This document shows, one piece after another, positions 16,555 through 26,421 of a stretch of 64,000 bases of DNA; position 1 is the first letter of the stretch, and the number at the start of each line of letters is the position of its first letter. The stretch lies in NCBI GenBank assembly GCA_963817395.1, contig CAWFOC010000012.1, forward strand, positions 327,117 through 391,116, read 5' to 3'. Position numbers and translations under genes: made by a program. The notes below the pieces were generated by a model. It was not told where the DNA came from. It saw nothing but the letters and a program-made list of their open reading frames with translations, and ran no database searches. The stretch is from CAWGYQ01 sp963817395 (GTDB lineage: Bacteria > Acidobacteriota > Vicinamibacteria > Vicinamibacterales > CAVPJW01).

Positions 16555-17914
16555 TCATGGCAGCCGCGACAGGTTCGGTGAGGCTACACGACCGGCGCTT
16601 CCAGGTGAGTCCGGCACCGCGCCCATCCGCACGATGCGGGCGAGTCGGCGGGTCAGGGACGGGTGCATCTCCATGAGAAGGCCCTCGCGCGCCGAGAATG
16701 TGCCGAGCTGCCCGCGCGACTCCGTCGGGCCGACGATAAAGAGGTGCGCGACTTCTTCACCACCCGGGATGACGGCGCCCGCCTCGCCGAGGTGGCGCAG
16801 CCCGCGCCAGAGCCCGGTGGGATTCCTGGTGAGCTGAACCGCCGTGGCATCGGCGAGGTAACGCCGGCTTCGCCACAGGAGCCCGACGGGCAGGCTTGCG
16901 AACAACAGGAGAAATCCGGTGGCGGCCGTGGCGAGCGCGAGCAGTGCGAGGAAGGGTGGGCAGATGCGCACGAGCGTGCGCCCGACGGGGCCGAAGTACT
17001 CTCCACCGAGCCCGCCCAGCGGGTCGTCGCCGGCCATGCCGGCCGCGTAGCGGGTGCGGTGCTCGCGGAGCAACTCGATCAGCGCCCGCGCGCGCTCGCT
17101 TCTCGTCTCTGTCGTGCCCGTCAGGCTCAGCACGGGATACGTGAGCCACTCCCATGCGATCCGCCGCGGCACGCGCGCAAACGGCGCCAGCACGACGACG
17201 ATCAGAAGCTCCAGCACGTAGAGCAGTGAGTGAATCTGGGCCGCGCCACGGAGGTCGCCGTTGCCGATCGACCCGACCAGATGCGCCAGCAGCCCCTGCG
17301 TCTCATCGCGGTCGAGCTCGTCGAGCAACCGGCGACCGACCACGACATAGCCGCCTGTCCGATCGGTCCCGACAGCCGCGGCGTTGGCCACACCGTCGTC
17401 GAGGAGCCGGACCTCCGGCGGCGGAATCCCGGCGGCAATCGCCATCTCCTGCACCACGTTGACGAGCTGCTGTTCTTCCGGATCCGCTGGCGCGGGAGAG
17501 CGCGCACCCATGGCGATCAGCGCGTGGCCCACGCCCGCCGAAAGCCACACCGAACGCACAGCAAGCCAGCAGACCAGAGGAAGAAGCAGACCGAGTAGCC
17601 AGAGCGGCTCACCGTCGTCGCCCGGCAGAAGCTTCGGCAGATTGCCGACGATCTCGAGCGGCAGCGGTGCCGACGTCCCAGAGTGGTTCGGACAGCCACG
17701 AGGTCAGCGGGCTGAGCAGGGCAAGCGCCCCCACACCGAGGGAAATGACCGCGGGCAGGAAGGCGAGCGCAAAAAACACCAGGAAGATGCTGACAGCGAA
17801 GGCGACGGCCGACAGAAACCCGCCCGCACCGACGACGAGCGCGTAGGCGAGAGTGAGACGCCAGGTTGCGCGTCTGTTCCTGGCCTGGAATTCAAAGAAG
17901 GGATTCGTAATTTC
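16555..17914 (-). CDS. M48-like membrane protein lacking HExxH (frameshifted)
   Basis: A membrane protein of about 450 residues related to M48 (HtpX/Ste24-type) metallopeptidases. The N-terminal part has two or three membrane helices (VVGAGGFLSAVAFAVSIFLV, FFALAFLPAVISL). Next comes GIPPPEVRLLDDGVANAAAV with GYVVVGRRLLDELDRDE, the usual lead-in to the zinc site. Where HExxH is expected the sequence reads LLAHLVGSIGNGDL: one His remains but the Glu and second His are absent. More helices follow, and late motifs such as RRYLADATAVQLTRNPTGL match the D-A-x-A-V third-ligand region. The N-terminus is joined across an indel near 17560-17680 and its start is uncertain. It may be an inactive or chaperone-like relative. 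Confidence 0.7.
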
Positions 17915-17965
17915 GTCACTCCGGACGGTGTTTCACCCCAGCGGCAGTTCCCCGAAGCCTCGGAC

Positions 17966-17971
17966 TACAAT
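17966..17971 (+). promoter_or_regulatory. -10 element of pepF, possible leaderless start
   Basis: TACAAT ends 7 nt before the ATG at 17979, so transcription would begin at or next to the start codon. No ribosome site precedes the ATG. No good -35 was found. Confidence 0.45.
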
Positions 17972-17978
17972 AATCGTC

Positions 17979-19884
17979 ATGCGCATGCCGACACATCGCT
18001 CCATGATTCGTCCGGTCGTCATCGTTGTCGCGCTGGTTGCGCTGACACTCCAGGTCGTCGCCCAGGAGCGCGACCGGGCGAAGATCGACGACAAGTATAA
18101 GTGGAACCTCGCCGACATCTACCCGACGACGGCCGCCTGGCGCACCGCGAAGGACAAGCTTCAAGCCGAGCTGCCCAGGCTCCAGCCGTTCAAGGGCAAG
18201 CTTCAGTCGTCGCCGGCGACGCTGGCCGATGCGCTCGACACGCTCTACTCCTTGGACAAGGAGCTCTCACGCCTGTACATCTATGCCGGCATGCTCGCCG
18301 ATCAGGACACGCGGAATTCCGAGCACCAGGGCATGCGGCAGGAGATGACGCAGCTCGTGGCGGCGTTCGGCGCGGAGGCCTCGTACATCGAGCCGGAAGT
18401 GGTCCGATTTCCAGCGGGCACGGTCGAGCGATTCCTGCAGGCCGAGCCTCGGCTCAAGATCTATCGCTTCTACCTCGAGGACATTGCCCGCCGCGCGCCT
18501 CATACGCTGACCGACGGCGAGGAAAAGCTTCTCGCCGACGTGGGGCCGCTTGCCGGCTCGCCTTCGGAGACGTTCGGCATTCTCGCCAACGCCGACTTCC
18601 CCTACCCGTCGGTCACGCTGAGCGACGGCAAGGCCGTGAAGCTGGACCAGGCGGCGTTTGCGCCGCTCCGCGCGCTACCCAACCGCGCGGACCGCGAAAA
18701 GGTGATGTCGTCGTTCTTTGGCGCGCTCGGCGGATTCAGCCGGACCTACGGCACCACGATGAACAGTCAGGTGCAACGGTCGCTGTTCTTCTCGAAGGCC
18801 CGGAAGTATCCGTCGACCCTCGAGGCGGCGCTCGACGGCCCGAACATTCCGGTGTCGGTGTACATGCGGCTCATCGACGGCGTCGGCAAGCAACTCCCGA
18901 CGTTTCATCGCTACCTCAAGCTCCGCAAGCGGATGATGGGAGTCGATCAGCTCCACTACTACGATCTGTACGCGCCACTCGTCGGATCGGTAAAGCTGGA
19001 CTATTCGCCTGAAGAGGCGCAGAAGCATGTGCTGGCCGCCGTCGAGCCGCTGGGCGCCGACTACCAGTCCGTCATCCAGCGCGCGTTCAACGAGCGTTGG
19101 ATCGATCTCTTCCCGAACGAAGGCAAGCGCTCGGGCGCGTACTCGAACGGCGGCGCCTACGACGTTCACCCGTACATGCTGCTCAACTACAACGGCCGCT
19201 ACGACGACGTGAGCACGCTGGCCCACGAGTTGGGCCACACGATGCAGAGCTACTACTCGAACAAGACGCAGCCCTATCCGCTGGCGAACTACCCGATCTT
19301 CGTCGCGGAGGTGGCGTCGACGTTCAACGAGGCGCTGCTCATCGACTACATGCTGAAGAAGATCACGGATCCACGAGGCGCGGCTGTCGCTGCTCGGGAA
19401 CTATCTCGAAGGCATCAAGGGCACCGTGTTCCGGCAGACGCAGTTCGCCGAGTTCGAGCTGCGCATGCACGAGATGGCGCAGAAGGGGCAGCCGATTACC
19501 GGCGACGCGCTGGCCAAGCTGTATCTGGACATCACGAAGAAATATTACGGTCACGACGCCGGCGTGTGCATCGTCGACGACTACATTGCGCACGAGTGGA
19601 GCTACATCCCTCATTTCTACCGCGACTTCTACGTCTTCCAGTACGCCACGTCGTTCACGGCCTCGGCGGCGCTGGCCGAGAAAGTCAAAGCCGGGGATCC
19701 CGAGGCGCGCAGGAAGTACCTGGCGTTTCTGTCCGCGGGTGGATCGAAGTATCCGATCGACCTTCTCAAGGACGCCGGCGTCGACATGACGACCGACGAG
19801 CCGCTGACCCTGGCCATGAAGGAAATGAACCGCGTGATGGACGAGATGGAGAAGCTGCTGGCGGCGCGCCCCGCGTCCCGGTAG
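17979..19884 (+). CDS. pepF: Secreted M3-family oligoendopeptidase F (one frameshift)
   Basis: A zinc oligopeptidase of about 635 residues. A signal peptide (MRMPTHRSMIRPVVIVVALV ... LQVVAQ) indicates export. The N-terminal helical lobe starts KYKWNLADIYPTTAAWRTAK, a PepF signature. The active site is TLAHELGHTMQS (HExxH), with the third zinc ligand in EVASTFNE. Downstream features include FRQTQFAEFELRMHEMAQ and AHEWSYIPHFYRDFYVFQY, which close the substrate channel. A single frame change near 19370 (before ARLSLLGNYLEGIKG) splits the gene after the active site. It degrades medium-length peptides, here in the periplasm. It is divergent from the M48-like gene. Confidence 0.88.
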
Positions 19885-19928
19885 TGAACGTCGCGCGTCG
19901 TAACGCCGGTGCCGATGTCGTCGATGAG

Positions 19929-20102
19929 ATGAGAACGCGCGTCCGGTCCGTGCCGGCGCTGCTCATCGCAGCCATCGTCGGCTGCAACGGATCGCCGGCT
20001 GCCCGAATGGCCAACCGCCCACGGCCACCATCGCGTGCTCTTCATCGGCAACAGCCTGACGACGACCAACAACGTGCCGGCGATGGTTGGCCCAGTGTCC
20101 TG
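19929..20102 (+). pseudogene. N-terminal remnant of a lipoprotein SGNH hydrolase
   Basis: The sequence reads MRTRVRSVPALLIAAIVGCN, a clean lipoprotein signal with Cys. After one frame change it continues RVLFIGNSLTTTNNVPAMV. FIGNSLT with TNNVP is the first block of SGNH-type hydrolases. The homology stops there and zwf starts 17 bp later, so about 80 percent of the gene is missing. It looks like a deletion that joined the gene's 5' end to the zwf promoter region. Confidence 0.6.
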
Positions 20103-20118
20103 TATCCTGTGGATCACG

Positions 20119-21640
20119 ATGGCTGGCACACCCCTGGTTACAGCCGCCCCCGCGGCACACGACCGGACGGCCCCGCCCGCAGCCGTGCACGCTGGTGATC
20201 TTCGGCGCCGGCGGAGACCTCACGAAGCGGCTGCTCTTCCCCGCCCTCTACAACCTGGCTTCCGAAAAGCTCCTGCCGGCTTCCTTCGCGGTGATCGGCT
20301 TCGCCCGCACGAGCCTGACCGACACCGCATTCCGCGAGCGCCTCGAGAGCGCCATCATCGACGCCGTCGGCGAGGACGCTGACCGTTCGCACATCGAGTG
20401 GCTCCTGTCCCGCGTGAGCTATCTCCAGGCGGATTTCGCGGACGCCGATGCCTACGCTCGCTTGTCCGATCGCCTCACCAAGATCGACCGCGAGCTCGGC
20501 ACGAGCGGCAACTGTCTCTTCTATCTCGCAACGGCCCCCGAGTTCTTCCAGGGAGTGGTCGAGCACCTCGCCTCCGCAGGGCTGACCAGGGAAGAGCATG
20601 GGCGCTGGCGTCGCATTGTCATCGAGAAGCCATTCGGCCGTGACCTCGCGTCGGCCAGAGCGCTGAACGCTGCGCTGACACGTCTCGTGGACGACCGGCA
20701 GATCTATCGCATCGACCACTACCTCGGTAAGGAGACTGTCCAGAACATCCTGGTCTTTCGCTTCGCGAACGGCATGTTCGAGCCCATCTGGAACCGGCGG
20801 TACATCGATCACGTGCAAATCACGGTCGCCGAAACGGTCGGCGTGGAGACGCGCGGCGAGTACTACGATCGGACGGGCGCGCTGCGCGACATGGTGCCGA
20901 ATCACCTGCTGCAGCTCCTGACGCTGACGGCCATGGAGCCGCCCAGCTCCCTGTCGCCCGCGGCCTTGCACAACGAACAAGCCAAGGTGCTCCAGGCGGT
21001 GCCGCCTCGCAACCCTGACGACTGCGCGCTGTGCACGGTCCGAGGTCAATACGGCGAGGGCGAGATCGACGGGAGGCCGGTGCCGGCCTATCAGGCGGAG
21101 CCGAACGTCGCGCCCGGCACAAAGACGGAAACGTTCGTCGCGCTCGAGGTGAGCATCGACAACTGGCGCTGGGCGGGAGTGCCGTTCTATCTGCGAACCG
21201 GAAAGCGTCTGGCCCGCCGGCGAACCGAGGTCGTCATCCAGTTTCGAAGGGCGCCGCTCACCTTGTTCCAGCGGGCATCGGTGAACATGACGAGCGCCGA
21301 TCGGCTCGTGCTGAGCATCCAGCCGGACGAGAGCATCTCGCTCGAATTCTCCGCAAAGGTTCCGGGGCCCGACCTCGTCGTCCAGCCGGTGGCGATGCGC
21401 TTCTGCTATCGGGACTACTTCGGCCTCGAGCACCGCACTGGGTACGAGACGCTGCTCTATGACGCCATGACCGGCGATTCGAGTCTGTTCAAGCGCGCCG
21501 ACATCATCGAAGCCTGCTGGGCCATCGTGGATCCGCTGCTGGAAGCCTGGCGCGACAGTTCCGAAGCCCCCGCCCGATATCCGGCCGGCTCGGATGGCCC
21601 GGAGAGCGTCGCTCCAGCTGCTGCGGCACGACAGACGTGA
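20119..21640 (+). CDS. zwf: Glucose-6-phosphate dehydrogenase (frameshift near start)
   Basis: Catalyses glucose 6-phosphate + NADP to 6-phosphogluconolactone, the entry of the oxidative pentose phosphate pathway. Signatures are CTLVIFGAGGDLTKRLL (Rossmann nucleotide site), IVIEKPFGRD, RIDHYLGKE (catalytic His and substrate Lys) and FRFANGMFEPIWNR. Near 20172-20185 one base must change to join MAGTPLVTAAPAAHDRTAP to the rest. Length, about 506 residues, is normal. It heads a zwf-gnd-rpiB cluster that together makes ribose 5-phosphate and NADPH. TATCCT at 20103-20108, 10 nt before the ATG, is a weak -10 candidate. Confidence 0.93.
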
Positions 21641-21687
21641 ATGGCGGTCCCTGGCGTGACACGCGGAAAGGCAGTCGAGACACACCG

Positions 21688-22693
21688 ATGAAGCTGGGCA
21701 TGGTTGGACTGGGCCGCATGGGATCCAACATGACGCGGCGCCTGATACGGCGCGGCCACCACGCCGTGGTATTCGACGTCAGGCCGGAGGCCGTCGACAC
21801 GCTTTCGACCGAGGGTGCGACGGGCGCGTCGACACTTGCCGATCTGGCGGCCAGGCTCGAGAAGCCGCGGGTGGTGTGGTTGATGGTCCCGGCCGCGCTC
21901 GTCGATCCCACCATCGATCGACTCGCCGCGCACCTCGAACGCGGCGACATCGTCATCGACGGGGGCAATTCGCACTACCACGACGACATTCGGCGGGCCG
22001 GCGAGCTGGCCGCCCGGGGACTTCACTATGTGGACGTCGGCACGAGCGGTGGTGTCTGGGGACTCGAACGCGGATACTGCCTGATGATCGGCGGCGAAGT
22101 TCACGTTGTCGCACACCTGGAGCCGATTTTGTCCGCGCTCTCACCTGGCGCGGATACGTCGCCGTCCACGCCTGGCCCGCGAGGGACGGCCGGCCATGGA
22201 TTCCTCCACTGTGGACCCCACGGAGCCGGACATTTCGTCAAGATGGTGCACAACGCCATCGAGTACGGTCTCATGGCCGCCTACGCTGAAGGCTTCAATG
22301 TGCTGCGTGGCGCCGGCATCGGTCTCCGCGACCAGGCCCTCGATGCCGAAACCACGCCCTTGCGCGCCAGGGAACACTATCAGTACGAATTCGACGTGGC
22401 CGCCATCGCCGAGCTGTGGCGGCATGGCAGCGTCATCACCTCCTGGCTGCTGGACCTGACGGCAGACGCCCTGGCTGCCGACCCCGCTGCTCAGCCGCTT
22501 TGCGGGACACGTGTCGGATTCAGGAGAGGGTCGATGGACCGTACAGGCTGCCATCGACGAGGCAGTGCCCACACCCGTGCTGACCACGGCACTCTATGAA
22601 CGATTCAGTTCGCGCGGGGAGGCGGAGTTCGCCAACCGCCTGCTCTCGGCCATGCGTCAGGCTTTCGGCGGGCACGTCGAGAAACCGCGATGA
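21688..22693 (+). CDS. gnd: 6-phosphogluconate dehydrogenase, decarboxylating, short type (frameshifted)
   Basis: Converts 6-phosphogluconate to ribulose 5-phosphate with release of CO2. The N-terminal Rossmann motif is GMVGLGRMGSNM. DGGNSHYHDDIRR is the second signature. HYVDVGTSGGVWGLERGYC contains the SGG substrate loop, and GHFVKMVHNAIEYG has the catalytic Lys and His. At about 335 residues it belongs to the shorter GntZ/YqeC-like class. One extra base near 22489 shifts the frame; the C-terminus then reads FAGHVSDSGEGRWTVQAAID and ends GGHVEKPR. Its TGA overlaps the rpiB ATG (ATGA). Confidence 0.92.
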
Positions 22694-23157
22694 TCGTCGC
22701 CCTCGGCGCGGATCACGCGGGCCTCGCCCTCAAGGACGTGCTGCGCGGACACCTCGCGGGCACCGGACACGAGCCGCTCGATCTCGGAGCGTACGAGCTC
22801 GAGCCGACCGACGATTACACGGATGTGGCCGTGGTCGTCGCCGACGCGGTGGCGGAAGGCCGCGCCGCACGGGGCATCCTCGTGTGCGGGTCAGGGGTCG
22901 GCATGGCGATCGCCGCCAACAAGATTGCCGGCGTGCGCGCATCGGTGTGCCACGACACTTACAGTGCACGCCAGGGCGTCGAACACGATGCGATGAACGT
23001 GCTCGTGCTCGGCGCGCGAGTCATCGGGCCAGCTCTCGCTGCGGAGCTGATGAACGCGTTTCTGGCAGCGTCCTTCTCAGGAGAGCCCAGGCATGTCAGG
23101 CGCCTCGACAAGATTGTGAGACTCGAAAGCAAGGGAGAGCGCGGGGAGGCACGATAA
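22690..23157 (+). CDS. rpiB: Ribose-5-phosphate isomerase B
   Basis: Interconverts ribulose 5-phosphate and ribose 5-phosphate. This is a 155-residue RpiB/LacAB-family protein. VALGADHAGLALKD at the N-terminus binds the phosphate. ILVCGSGVGMAIAANKI carries the catalytic Cys, and VCHDTYSARQGVEHDAMNVL plus GARVIG complete the active site. The frame is intact. It is translationally coupled to gnd, so the three enzymes from glucose 6-phosphate to ribose 5-phosphate (with a lactonase missing here) are probably made together. Confidence 0.95.
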   Translation: MIVALGADHAGLALKDVLRGHLAGTGHEPLDLGAYELEPTDDYTDVAVVVADAVAEGRAARGILVCGSGVGMAIAANKIAGVRASVCHDTYSARQGVEHDAMNVLVLGARVIGPALAAELMNAFLAASFSGEPRHVRRLDKIVRLESKGERGEAR

Positions 23158-23357
23158 CCTGAGCCGTTCGGTGCGCTTGACCGCAAACGATTGAAGCCAT
23201 TGGCTCCGATGGCGAGCGCCACGCTTCTTTGAGGGATTCGATTCACACGGCCGCGACGTCGGTTCTCCGGTTTTGCGCACCGGTTCAAAGACGGGCGACC
23301 GGGAATCTGGTATCTTCGTCACGAGCCTGCCGCCCTGCCGTCCGGCTCGATCCCCAT

Positions 23358-24421
23358 ATGCGTCGCTTTGTGTGCCTCGTCGGCGTGCTGACCGTTCTGG
23401 CGCGGCCTTCCGTTGAGGCGCAGGGCGATTTTCTGCTTCAGCGCTTCGAAGACTACTTGCAATCGCTCGCCAGCCAGGCCGGCATCCCCGGCCTGTCGGC
23501 GATTATCGTCGACGATCGGCGCGTCATCTGGGAGCGCGGCTTCGGCTATCAGGATGTCGATCGTCGGATTGCGGCCTCAGGCCGGATACGCCGTATCAGC
23601 TTGGCGGCCTGACGCAGATTTTTACGGCCACGGCGCTCTTCCACTGCGTGGAACTGGGCACGCTCAGGCTCGGCGACCGCATGTCGCTTGTTCACCGACG
23701 AGATTCCCGAGACGGGCGCCACCGTCGCGCACGTGCTGACGCATACGTCCGCCGACAGGCCGGGTACGCGCTTTCGTTTCGATCTGAGCCGCTATTCGGC
23801 GCTGGGCGACGTCGTCAACTCGTGCCTCGGCAACGATCCGCGGATCGTCATGGCGCGCGGCATCATGGAGCGGCTCGCGATGATCGATTCGGTGCCAGGC
23901 GACGATCTCCGTGCGCTGGCGAGCGTGTCGCGATCGGTGTTCGATGGTCGCACGCTCCGCCGCTACGAGCACGTGCTCGAGCGGATGGCGCGGCCGTATC
24001 ACGTCGACGGGAGCGGGACACGCTCCAGCTCGCGCGTTACGACGATGGCACGGCGACGGCTTCGACGGGCGTCATCTCGACTGTCCGCGATCTCGCTCGT
24101 CTCGATGCCGCCTTCGATCGCGGCATCCTGGTGCAGCGCGAGTCGCTCGAAGCGGCGTGGTCGAACCCTGAGGATACCGACGGGCGGTCGCTGCCGCATG
24201 GCTACGGCTGGTTTGTGCAGTCCTACCACGGACGGCGAGTCATCTGGCAGTTCGGCGAGCGAGATGACGGGTATTCGGCGCTGTTTCTGAAGATCCCCGA
24301 CAAGAGGCTCACGCTCATCCTTCTGGCCAACAGCGATGGATTGAGCGCGCCGTTCCGCCTCGGCGAGGGCGACGTGGAAAAATCGCTGTTCGCGCGATTG
24401 TTTCTGAATCTGTTCGCGTGA
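23358..24421 (+). CDS. Secreted serine-hydrolase-like (class C beta-lactamase fold) protein, catalytic motifs missing (frameshifted)
   Basis: About 350 residues with a signal peptide (RRFVCLVGVLTVLARPSVEA) and the fold pattern of the beta-lactamase/transpeptidase-like family: GIPGLSAIIVDDRRVIWERG, TPYQLGGLTQIFTATAL, ARLDAAFDRG and GYGWFVQSYHGRRVIWQFGE. The catalytic SxxK is replaced by GLTQ, the YxN box reads YSA and the HTG/KTG box reads QFG, so it is probably not an active serine hydrolase. Several single-base frame changes occur between 23580 and 24030. The substitutions are outside those points and are not explained by them. It lies immediately upstream of the outer-membrane protein at 24457. 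Confidence 0.72.
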
Positions 24422-24456
24422 ACGCCGGACGGCGTTCGCGTAAATTGAATCCACAC

Positions 24457-25061
24457 ATGAACGCGGTACGCAGCCTCGGACTGGCCGCTCTGATGGTCGT
24501 GTGGGCGCCAGGCGTTGCCGACGCCGACTGGCTGGTCATGCCCTTTCTCGGCGATCGACTTTGCCGGCAGCACCAGCATCGTCGACTCGGAGCAGGCGGC
24601 CGGCAACCAGCATCTGACATTCGGCGGCGCGGTCGGCTGGCTGGGTCCGGGCGTGTTCGGAGTCGAGGGCGAGTTCGCCTTTACGCCGGGGTTCTTCGAA
24701 CAGGACGATGACCAGGAGCTCGTGACATCGAGCCACGTCATCTCGTTCATGGGAAACCTGATCGTTGCTGCACCTCTCAGTTGGACCAACCTGTCGCTTC
24801 GGCCCTATGTGATCTGGAGGTCTTGGCGCTCTGCAGGCCAGCACGCACGACGGCCTCAACGTCTTCACCGTCGACCGCACGCTCTTCGGCTTCAACGTCG
24901 GCGGCGGGGCCATCGGCTTCATCTCGAACCGGACCGGTGTGCGGTTCGATCTTCGCTATTTCAGGAACTTCAGGAGCGACGAAGCGGCGAGCGGCGTGGG
25001 GTTTGGCACGCCGCGCCTGAGTTACTGGCGGGCCAGCGTGGCGCTGGTGCTGCGCTACTGA
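24457..25061 (+). CDS. Outer-membrane beta-barrel protein (frameshifted)
   Basis: A protein of about 200 residues with a signal peptide (MNAVRSLGLAALMVVW ... ADA) followed by alternating beta-strand sequence: TFGGAVGWLGPGVFGVEGEF, SFMGNLIVAAP, LFGFNVGGGAIGF, GVRFDLRYFRNFR. It ends YWRASVALVLRY, the aromatic-terminated last strand that the BAM complex recognises. This is the OmpA/OmpW-like eight-strand barrel pattern; the precise family is not identifiable. Two or three frame changes (near 24530 and 24820) are needed. Confidence 0.7.
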
Positions 25062-25140
25062 TCGACACACGCAATCGCGGCCGCGGCCTGCATCGACCCT
25101 GCCTTGACCGGCCCGAGGTGTCGCCGAACGCCGGCATCCC

Positions 25141-25146
25141 TATAAT
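25141..25146 (+). promoter_or_regulatory. Consensus -10 (TATAAT) of namZ, possible leaderless start
   Basis: A perfect TATAAT overlaps the first possible ATG (25145) and ends 7 nt before the second in-frame ATG (25154). Transcription from it would start at about the second ATG, which therefore is the better start. Confidence 0.5.
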
Positions 25147-25153
25147 GACGCGC

Positions 25154-26329
25154 ATGCCGGTGACCCTTGGACTGGAGCGCCTGATCCAATCGAAGACGCT
25201 CGTCGGCCGCAGGATCGGCCTCGTCTGCAACCCCGCTTCGGTCGACCGCCATCTGCAGCACGCCGTCGATCGCCTGACGTCCACGGAGGCCGGCCTGACG
25301 GTGGCGGCGCTCTTTGGTCCGCAGCACGGCATTCACGCCGACGTGCAGGACAACATGGTCGAGACACCGCACGGCGAGAACCAGCGACGCCGCGTCCCGG
25401 TATATTCGCTCTACAGCGACACACGCGAACCGACGGCCGAAATGCTGGCCGGCCTCGAGGCGCTCGTGGTCGATCTCCCGGACGTCGGCTCCCGCATCTA
25501 CACCTTCATCTACACGATGGCGAACTGCCTGCGCGCGGGCGCGCGACACGGCGTCCCCGTCTTCGTCTGCGATCGCCCTAACCCCATTGGCGGCGACGAG
25601 GTCGAAGGTCCGCTCCTCGAGCGCGGATACGAATCGTTCGTGGGCCAGTTTCCAATTCCGATGCGGCACGGCATGACGATCGCCGAGCTGGCGCGGTTGT
25701 TCAACGACCGGTTTGGCATCGGGTGCGACCTGCGCGTGTGGCCGATGGAGGGCTGGCGCCGGCGCGCGTTCCTCGACGAAACCGGTCTTCCATGGGTGAT
25801 GCCGTCGCCCAACATGCCCACGCTCGACACCGCGATGGTCTATCCGGGCTCAGTCCTGTTCGAGGGCACCAACCTCTCGGAAGGGCGCGGCACGACACGG
25901 CCGTTCGAACTGCTCGGCGCGCCGTGGGTCGATGCAGTGTCGCTCGGGGAGGCGCTCAACGGGCTCGGGCTCCCGGGGGTCTTCTTCCGTCCGGTGACAT
26001 TTCAGCCGACGTTTCAGAAACACGCGGGTGACGCGTGCGGCGGCGTGCAGCTTCATGTCCTGGAGCGCGACTCGTTTCTTCCTGTGCTGACGGGTCTCGC
26101 CGTCATGATCGAAATCCGGCGCCAGAGCCCGGTGAAGTTCGCCTGGCGCGAGCCTCCCTACGAGTACGAGCACGACAAGCTGCCCATCGACATCCTCTCA
26201 GGCACACCCGCGCTCCGGCAACAAATCGAGGAGGGCGCATCGGCGCACGCGATTGCAGCGACGTGGGAGTCCGATGAGGACGAATTCAAGCGGATCCGAA
26301 CGGAGTACCTGCTCTACGACGGGCTCTGA
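25154..26329 (+). CDS. namZ: DUF1343 exo-beta-N-acetylmuramidase (GH171, NamZ-like)
   Basis: A 391-residue member of DUF1343, the family of NamZ (GH171), which releases N-acetylmuramic acid from peptidoglycan fragments. The typical blocks are all present: GRRIGLVCNPASVDR, ALFGPQHGIHADVQDNM, YSLYSDTREPT, LVVDLPDVGSRIYTFIYTM, VFVCDRPNPIGG, LPWVMPSPNMPTLDTAMVYP, FEGTNLSEGRGTT and PFELLGAPW. The frame is intact. No signal peptide is visible from the ATG at 25154, so it may act inside the cell or use another export route. Neighbours suggest a cell-wall recycling context only weakly. Confidence 0.87.
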   Translation: MPVTLGLERLIQSKTLVGRRIGLVCNPASVDRHLQHAVDRLTSTEAGLTVAALFGPQHGIHADVQDNMVETPHGENQRRRVPVYSLYSDTREPTAEMLAGLEALVVDLPDVGSRIYTFIYTMANCLRAGARHGVPVFVCDRPNPIGGDEVEGPLLERGYESFVGQFPIPMRHGMTIAELARLFNDRFGIGCDLRVWPMEGWRRRAFLDETGLPWVMPSPNMPTLDTAMVYPGSVLFEGTNLSEGRGTTRPFELLGAPWVDAVSLGEALNGLGLPGVFFRPVTFQPTFQKHAGDACGGVQLHVLERDSFLPVLTGLAVMIEIRRQSPVKFAWREPPYEYEHDKLPIDILSGTPALRQQIEEGASAHAIAATWESDEDEFKRIRTEYLLYDGL

Positions 26330-26360
26330 CCTCACCTTCGAGGTTCCGGCACCTGCTCAT

Positions 26361-26402
26361 CGCCCGGCATCGCCCGCGAGCGAGCCTCACGGTTGCCGGG
26401 CG
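26361..26402. terminator. Inverted repeat between convergent genes
   Basis: CGCCCGGCA (26361-26369) and TGCCGGGCG (26394-26402) can pair around a 24-nt loop, midway between the ends of namZ and the TPR gene. It may serve as a bidirectional terminator. No T run is present. Confidence 0.4.
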
Positions 26403-26421
26403 ACGAACAGGATGCGGCGAT

